64,000 nt of DNA, taken from Isoetes taiwanensis (Eukaryota; Streptophyta; Lycopodiopsida; Isoetales; Isoetaceae). The position numbers and the translations under genes were made by a program. Shown in pieces: positions 59,701 through 64,000 of this stretch. Under the pieces are notes generated by a model. That model had not been told where the DNA came from and ran no database searches. It was given only the letters and a program-made list of their open reading frames with translations. Position 1 is the first letter of the stretch; each line of letters starts with the position of its first letter. The stretch covers positions 62,001 to 126,000 of the forward strand of contig JAJEKV010000512.1 in assembly GCA_021234155.1 (NCBI GenBank), written 5' to 3'.

Positions 59701-61704
59701 TGATATGGATATGGTAGCTCGGGGGAGTGGCCTTGAACGTTGGTCTTGGTGGACTAGCATGGGTGTGTGAGAAGGGCAAACTAATAGCATGGCAAGGCAA
59801 TTAAAAGGCAATTGTAAGGCAATTAAAAGGCAATTGTAATGGTTATGGTCAAATAATATCTATTAAGCCAAGCTAATCTTCTTGATAATATCTCAGTCCA
59901 AAAATAGCAGTTTCAAAAAGGCCAATTTCAAACGCTCATATCTCAGCGAATATAAGTCTGATTATTGCGACCCAGGGCTCATTGGAAAGCTCTCAGTGTC
60001 TAGTTTCCGGATTGGGGTCGCCCATTCGATAACTCCTTGTGGATCGTGAGATATCGCCAAAAGAGTGGCCGTGGGTCAGACTGGACTGCACAGCCAAGAT
60101 TGCCTTTTTGAAGAGAACCAAGCTACTTGCCTAGAAATTGCCTTAGCCTTACGCCTTCTTTGTTAATCTGCCAGTTCTCAACACCGGTTGGCCCGGTTGG
60201 GTGGAGAACTGCCATTATTTGCCTTGTATTGAGAATCTTCCTCTAGTTTTGGTGAACTAGAGCCGGATCATTCTGAGCTATTGGTGTAGTTCATATCAAT
60301 TGGTGTAACTCGTATCTTATGTTCATTGGATCTGTGCTTATTTGACTTCTTATTTCATACTTAGATCATTTTGTCATTGCTAAAGGTTTATTCTGTGGAT
60401 TCTGTAGCAAACCTAGACGGTTTACAGATTACGAGATTATGATTTGTTTGAGGAGATCTGGTATCCTATTTAGAGGAGATAAAAGGTATGGTTTATTGTT
60501 GTGAACCTATAAAAGGTATGGTTTATTGTTGTGAACCATATCAATTGGTATCAGAGCCAAGCTATTCCTAAAGATTGCAAAGACTTCCGGTTGGTGCTGG
60601 AGATTGCAAACAGGAATAGAGGACCTTATTCTAGCTATTCTTGATGTTTGTAAGTCATCTAGTTGGTGCTAGTGATTGCAAACTGGAATAGAATTCCTCC
60701 ACCTGAAAATCTAAATGATTTTCTTCCTATGAATTTCAAATTTTAACTTCTTGGATCATTCTTTCCAATCCGATTCTACCCAGAGTAATCAACCTTTCGA
60801 TATCAGTATGACAAAATTATTTGTTGCGGGGAAATATATAGGTGCTTGGTGATTGGTGATGTGGAATAAGTAGAGGAAATTAAGCCTAATCTTCCTTATC
60901 AATCCATTTCATTTGCCAAAATGGATCTCCTTCCAATCAAGCCTAACCAGAACTGACAATCCATCTCCTTGGCCAAGATGGATCTCTGTTGAAACTTTTC
61001 CTGCATCTACAGTGGTGGACGGATCAATCTTTCTGAACTCTTTATCCTTGATAAATCTTGAACTATTCCAAACTAAACGAGTTTAGTGTGGTCCATTGTT
61101 TTAGTAAGATGTCTTAATAATGAATAAATGCGTAAGAAATTGTAGTTTAAAAGTAGAGGTGACTTCAAAATCATTAAAGATTTTAAAGGATTTGTGCCTT
61201 TAGAGAAATTGTAAATCTATTTTATAATTTTGTTGCTTCCTTTCAATGAATGATCATGCCATTAATAGTTGCACAATGGTTGGTGCCATAAGTGTTGATG
61301 TTAATGGATGACATTGAAATTCTAGATTGGTGTCTAGAGTTTTGAGCGATGAGTTGGCTCTTGGTTGAGTGGTCTTCAACAAGAACCCTTGATCTTTTCT
61401 TAATCTTGTCTTTATCTTAAAATTTAAATTTTATCTAGTAGATCTTAAGCTTTGCTAATATATCTCAAAAGAATAATCAAATCTTCCCTGAATCTTTATC
61501 TTAATCTTTAGCCACTTGAGGTTGTGATTGTCATAAATAGTTGGTGCTATTTTATGAAGTCATAATACTAGTCTTTGGTCCTTAAAATGGATTGAGTTGG
61601 TGTTCATGTACAAATTGAGTTGGTCCTCAATTGGATAAATTAAGTTGGTGCTTAATTTGTTTATGGACACAACCGAGGTCGATTGCCTTCAAAAAGGGAG
61701 GAAT
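59701..61704 (+). repeat. Array unit 11
   Basis: LTR 59701-60543, primer site 60546-60558, interior to 61704. Confidence 0.95.
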
Positions 61705-63708
61705 TGATATGGATATGGTAGCTCGGGGGAGTGGCCTTGAACGTTGGTCTTGGTGGACTAGCATGGGTGTGTGAGAAGGGCAAACTAATAGCATGGCAAG
61801 GCAATTAAAAGGCAATTGTAAGGCAATTAAAAGGCAATTGTAATGGTTATGGTCAAATAATATCTATTAAGCCAAGCTAATCTTCTTGATAATATCTCGG
61901 TCAAAAATAGCGGTTTCAAAAAGGCCAATTTCAAACGCTCATATCTCAGCGAATATAAGTCTGATTATTGCGACCCAGGGCTCATTGGAAAGCTCTCAGT
62001 GTCTAGTTTCCGGATTGGGGTCGCCCATTCGATAACTCCTTGTGGATCGTGAGATATCGCCAAAAGAGTGGCCGTGGGTCAGACTGGACTGCACGACCAA
62101 GATTGCCTTTTGAAGAGAACCAAGCTACTTGCCTAGAAATTGCCTTAGCCTTCTGCTTTGTTGTTAATCTGCTAGTTCTCAACACCGGTTGCCCGGTTGG
62201 GTGGAGAACTGCCATTATTTGCCTTGTATTGAGAATCTTCCTCTAGTTTTGGTGAACTAGAGCCGGGATCATCCCGAGCTATTGGTGTAGTTCATATCAA
62301 TTGGTGTAACTTCATATCTTATGTTCATTGGATCTGTGCTTATTTGACTTCTTATTTCATACTTAGATCATTTTGTCATTGCTAAAGGTTTATTACGTGG
62401 ATTCTCAGTAGCAAACCTAGGCGGTTCTGATTACGAGATTATGATTTGTTTGAGGAGATCGGTATCCTATTTAGAGGAGATAAAAGGTATGGTTTATTGT
62501 TGTGAACCTATAAAAGGTATGGTTTATTGTTGTGAACCATATCAATTGGTATCGAGCCAAGCTATTCCTAAAGATTGCAAAGACTTCCGGTTGGTCTTTG
62601 GAGATTGCAAACAGGAATAGAGGACCTTATTCTGGCTATTCTTGATGTTTGTAAGTCATCTAGTTGGTGCTAGTGATTGCAAACTGGAATAGAATTCCTC
62701 CACCTGAAAATCTAAATGATTTTCTTCCTATGAATTTCAAATTTTAACTTCTTGGATCATTCTTTCCAATCCGATTCTACCCAGAGTAATCAACCTTTCG
62801 ATATCAGTATGACAAAATTATTTGTTGCAGGAAATATATAGGTGCAGGTGATTGGTGATGTGGAATAAGTAGAGGAAATTAAGCCTAATCTTCCTTATCA
62901 ATCCATTTCATTTGCCAAAATGGATCTCCTTCCAATCAAGCCTAACCAGAACTGACAATCCATCTCCTTGGCCAAGATGGATCTCTGTTGAAACTTTTCC
63001 TGCATCTACAGTGTGGACGGATCAATCTTTCTGAACTCTTTATCCTTGATAAATCTTGAACTATTCCAAACTAAACGAGTTTAGTGTGGTCCATTGTTTT
63101 AGTAAGATGTCTTAATAATGAATATCTGTCTGTAAGAAATTGTAGTTTAAAAGTAGAGGTGACTTCAAAATCTGTTAAAGATTTTAAAGGATTTGTGCCT
63201 TTAGAGAAATTGTAAATCTATTTTATAATTTTGTTGCTTCCTTTCAATGAATGATCATGCCATTAATAGTTGCACAATGGTTGGTGCCATAAGTGTTGAT
63301 GTTAATGGATGACATTGAAATTCTAGATTGGTGTCTAGAGTTTTGAGCAGTAGTTGGCGCTACTGGTTGGAGTCGGTGCTTCAACAAGAACCCTTGATCT
63401 TTTCTTAATCTTGTCTTTATCTTAAAATTTAAATTTTATCTAGTAGATCTTAAGCTTTGCTAATATATCTCAAAAGAATAATCAAATCTTCCCTGAATCT
63501 TTATCTTAATCTTTAGCCACAACAGTTGTGATTGTCATAAATAGTTGGTGCTATTTTATGAAGTCATAATACTAGTCTTTGGTCCTTAAAATGGATTGAG
63601 TTGGTGTTCATGTACAAATTGAGTTGGTCCTCAATTGGATAAATTAAGTTGGTGCTTAATTTGTTTATGGACACAACTGAGGTCAGTTGCCTTCAAAAAG
63701 GGAGGAAT
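61705..63708 (+). repeat. Array unit 12
   Basis: LTR 61705-62544. The primer site at 62547 lacks two bases (TGGTATCGAGCC), again at the CAG. Interior to 63708, very close to unit 10. Confidence 0.95.
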
Positions 63709-64000
63709 TGATATGGATATGGTAGCTCGGGGGAGTGGCCTTGAACGTTGGTCTTGGTGGACTAGCATGGGTGTGTGAGAAGGGCAAACTAATAGCATGG
63801 CAAGGCAATTAAAAGGCAATTGTAAGGCAATTAAAAGGCAATTGTAATGGTTATGGTCAAATAATATCTATTAAGCCAAGCTAATCTTCTTGATAATATC
63901 TCAGTCCAAAAATAGCAGTTTCAAAAAGGCCAATTTCAAACGCTCATATCTCAGCGAATATAAGTCTGATTATTGCGACCCAGGGCTCATTGGAAAGCTC
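63709..64000 (+). repeat. Array unit 13, first 292 bp of the LTR
   Basis: Starts TGATATGGATATGGTAGC and continues as the LTR of units 9 and 11 to the window end. Confidence 0.95.

Larger units (their letters stand above)
39579..64000 (+). mobile_element. Tandem array of a non-autonomous LTR retrotransposon (LTR-int)n
   Basis: LTR starts lie at 39579, 41608, 43636, 45643, 47649, 49665, 51664, 53673, 55679, 57694, 59701, 61705 and 63709, a mean period of 2,011 bp. Each LTR (830-857 bp) begins TGATATGG and ends CCATATCA, an 8-bp inverted terminal pair. Two bases later comes the primer site TGGTATCAGAGCC. The interior (1.16-1.20 kb) ends in the polypurine tract AAAAAGGGAGGAAT directly before the next LTR. 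No gag-pol motif occurs in the interior. Neighbouring copies share LTRs. Homology to the unit begins exactly at 39579, which supports a true LTR edge there. The array runs off the window. Confidence 0.95.

Noticed and set aside
43492-63819. Minus-strand 60-84-codon frames recurring in every array unit (MPCHAISLPFSHTHA.. and MPFNCLAMLLVCPSHTP..)
   Set aside because: They lie antisense across the LTR start and polypurine tract, change frame between units, and recur only because the DNA recurs.

Overview
This window reads as repeat-dominated nuclear DNA of a land plant with a large genome. The grounds are: LTR retrotransposons with initiator-Met tRNA primer sites, a decayed Ty3/gypsy polyprotein with dual RNase H (as in the plant Tat group), CACTA-type and Helitron-like elements, broken PPR and LRR gene pieces, and copy-to-copy variation concentrated at CHG trinucleotides (the plant methylation context). 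I cannot place the species. I found no intact host gene, tRNA, rRNA or CRISPR array. Nearly all open frames are chance readings of repeats.

Layout. 0.3-3.5 kb: a putative 3.2-kb DNA transposon with imperfect inverted ends. It holds a CACTA-type MITE and a 1.7-kb almost pure pyrimidine tract. 3.7-10.5 kb: a second CACTA-like end, a 573-bp tandem duplication, two Helitron-like 5' ends, a 278-bp MITE and small repeats. 10.7-13.9 kb: a degenerate 19-bp minisatellite with higher-order structure, split by a 448-bp solo LTR with a perfect 5-bp target duplication. 14.2-24.3 kb: a roughly 1-kb-armed palindrome. Its left arm is split by an 8.06-kb insert with perfect 13-bp inverted ends, and the uninterrupted right arm preserves the pre-insertion sequence. 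Inside the insert are a broken helix-turn-helix protein gene, a Helitron-like insertion carrying PPR and LRR fragments, and a broken coiled-coil gene on the minus strand. 24.3-26.4 kb: the same 19-bp minisatellite again.

26.8-32.5 kb: a minus-strand LTR retrotransposon that is a deletion derivative. 32.6-38.1 kb: a decayed plus-strand Ty3/gypsy polyprotein in the order gag, protease, RNase H, reverse transcriptase, RNase H, integrase. The RNase H in front of the reverse transcriptase is unusual.

39.58 kb to the window end: twelve complete units plus the start of a thirteenth, each about 2.01 kb, in perfect head-to-tail order. Each unit is one ~840-bp LTR (TGATATGG...CCATATCA), a primer-binding site, ~1.17 kb of non-coding interior and a polypurine tract. 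This is a non-autonomous LTR retrotransposon turned into a satellite-like array (LTR-int-LTR-int...). Differences between units fall mostly at CAG, CTG and CCG sites and often look like small indels or scrambles. This suggests basecalling error at methylated CHG sites, so frameshifts elsewhere in the window should be read with caution.
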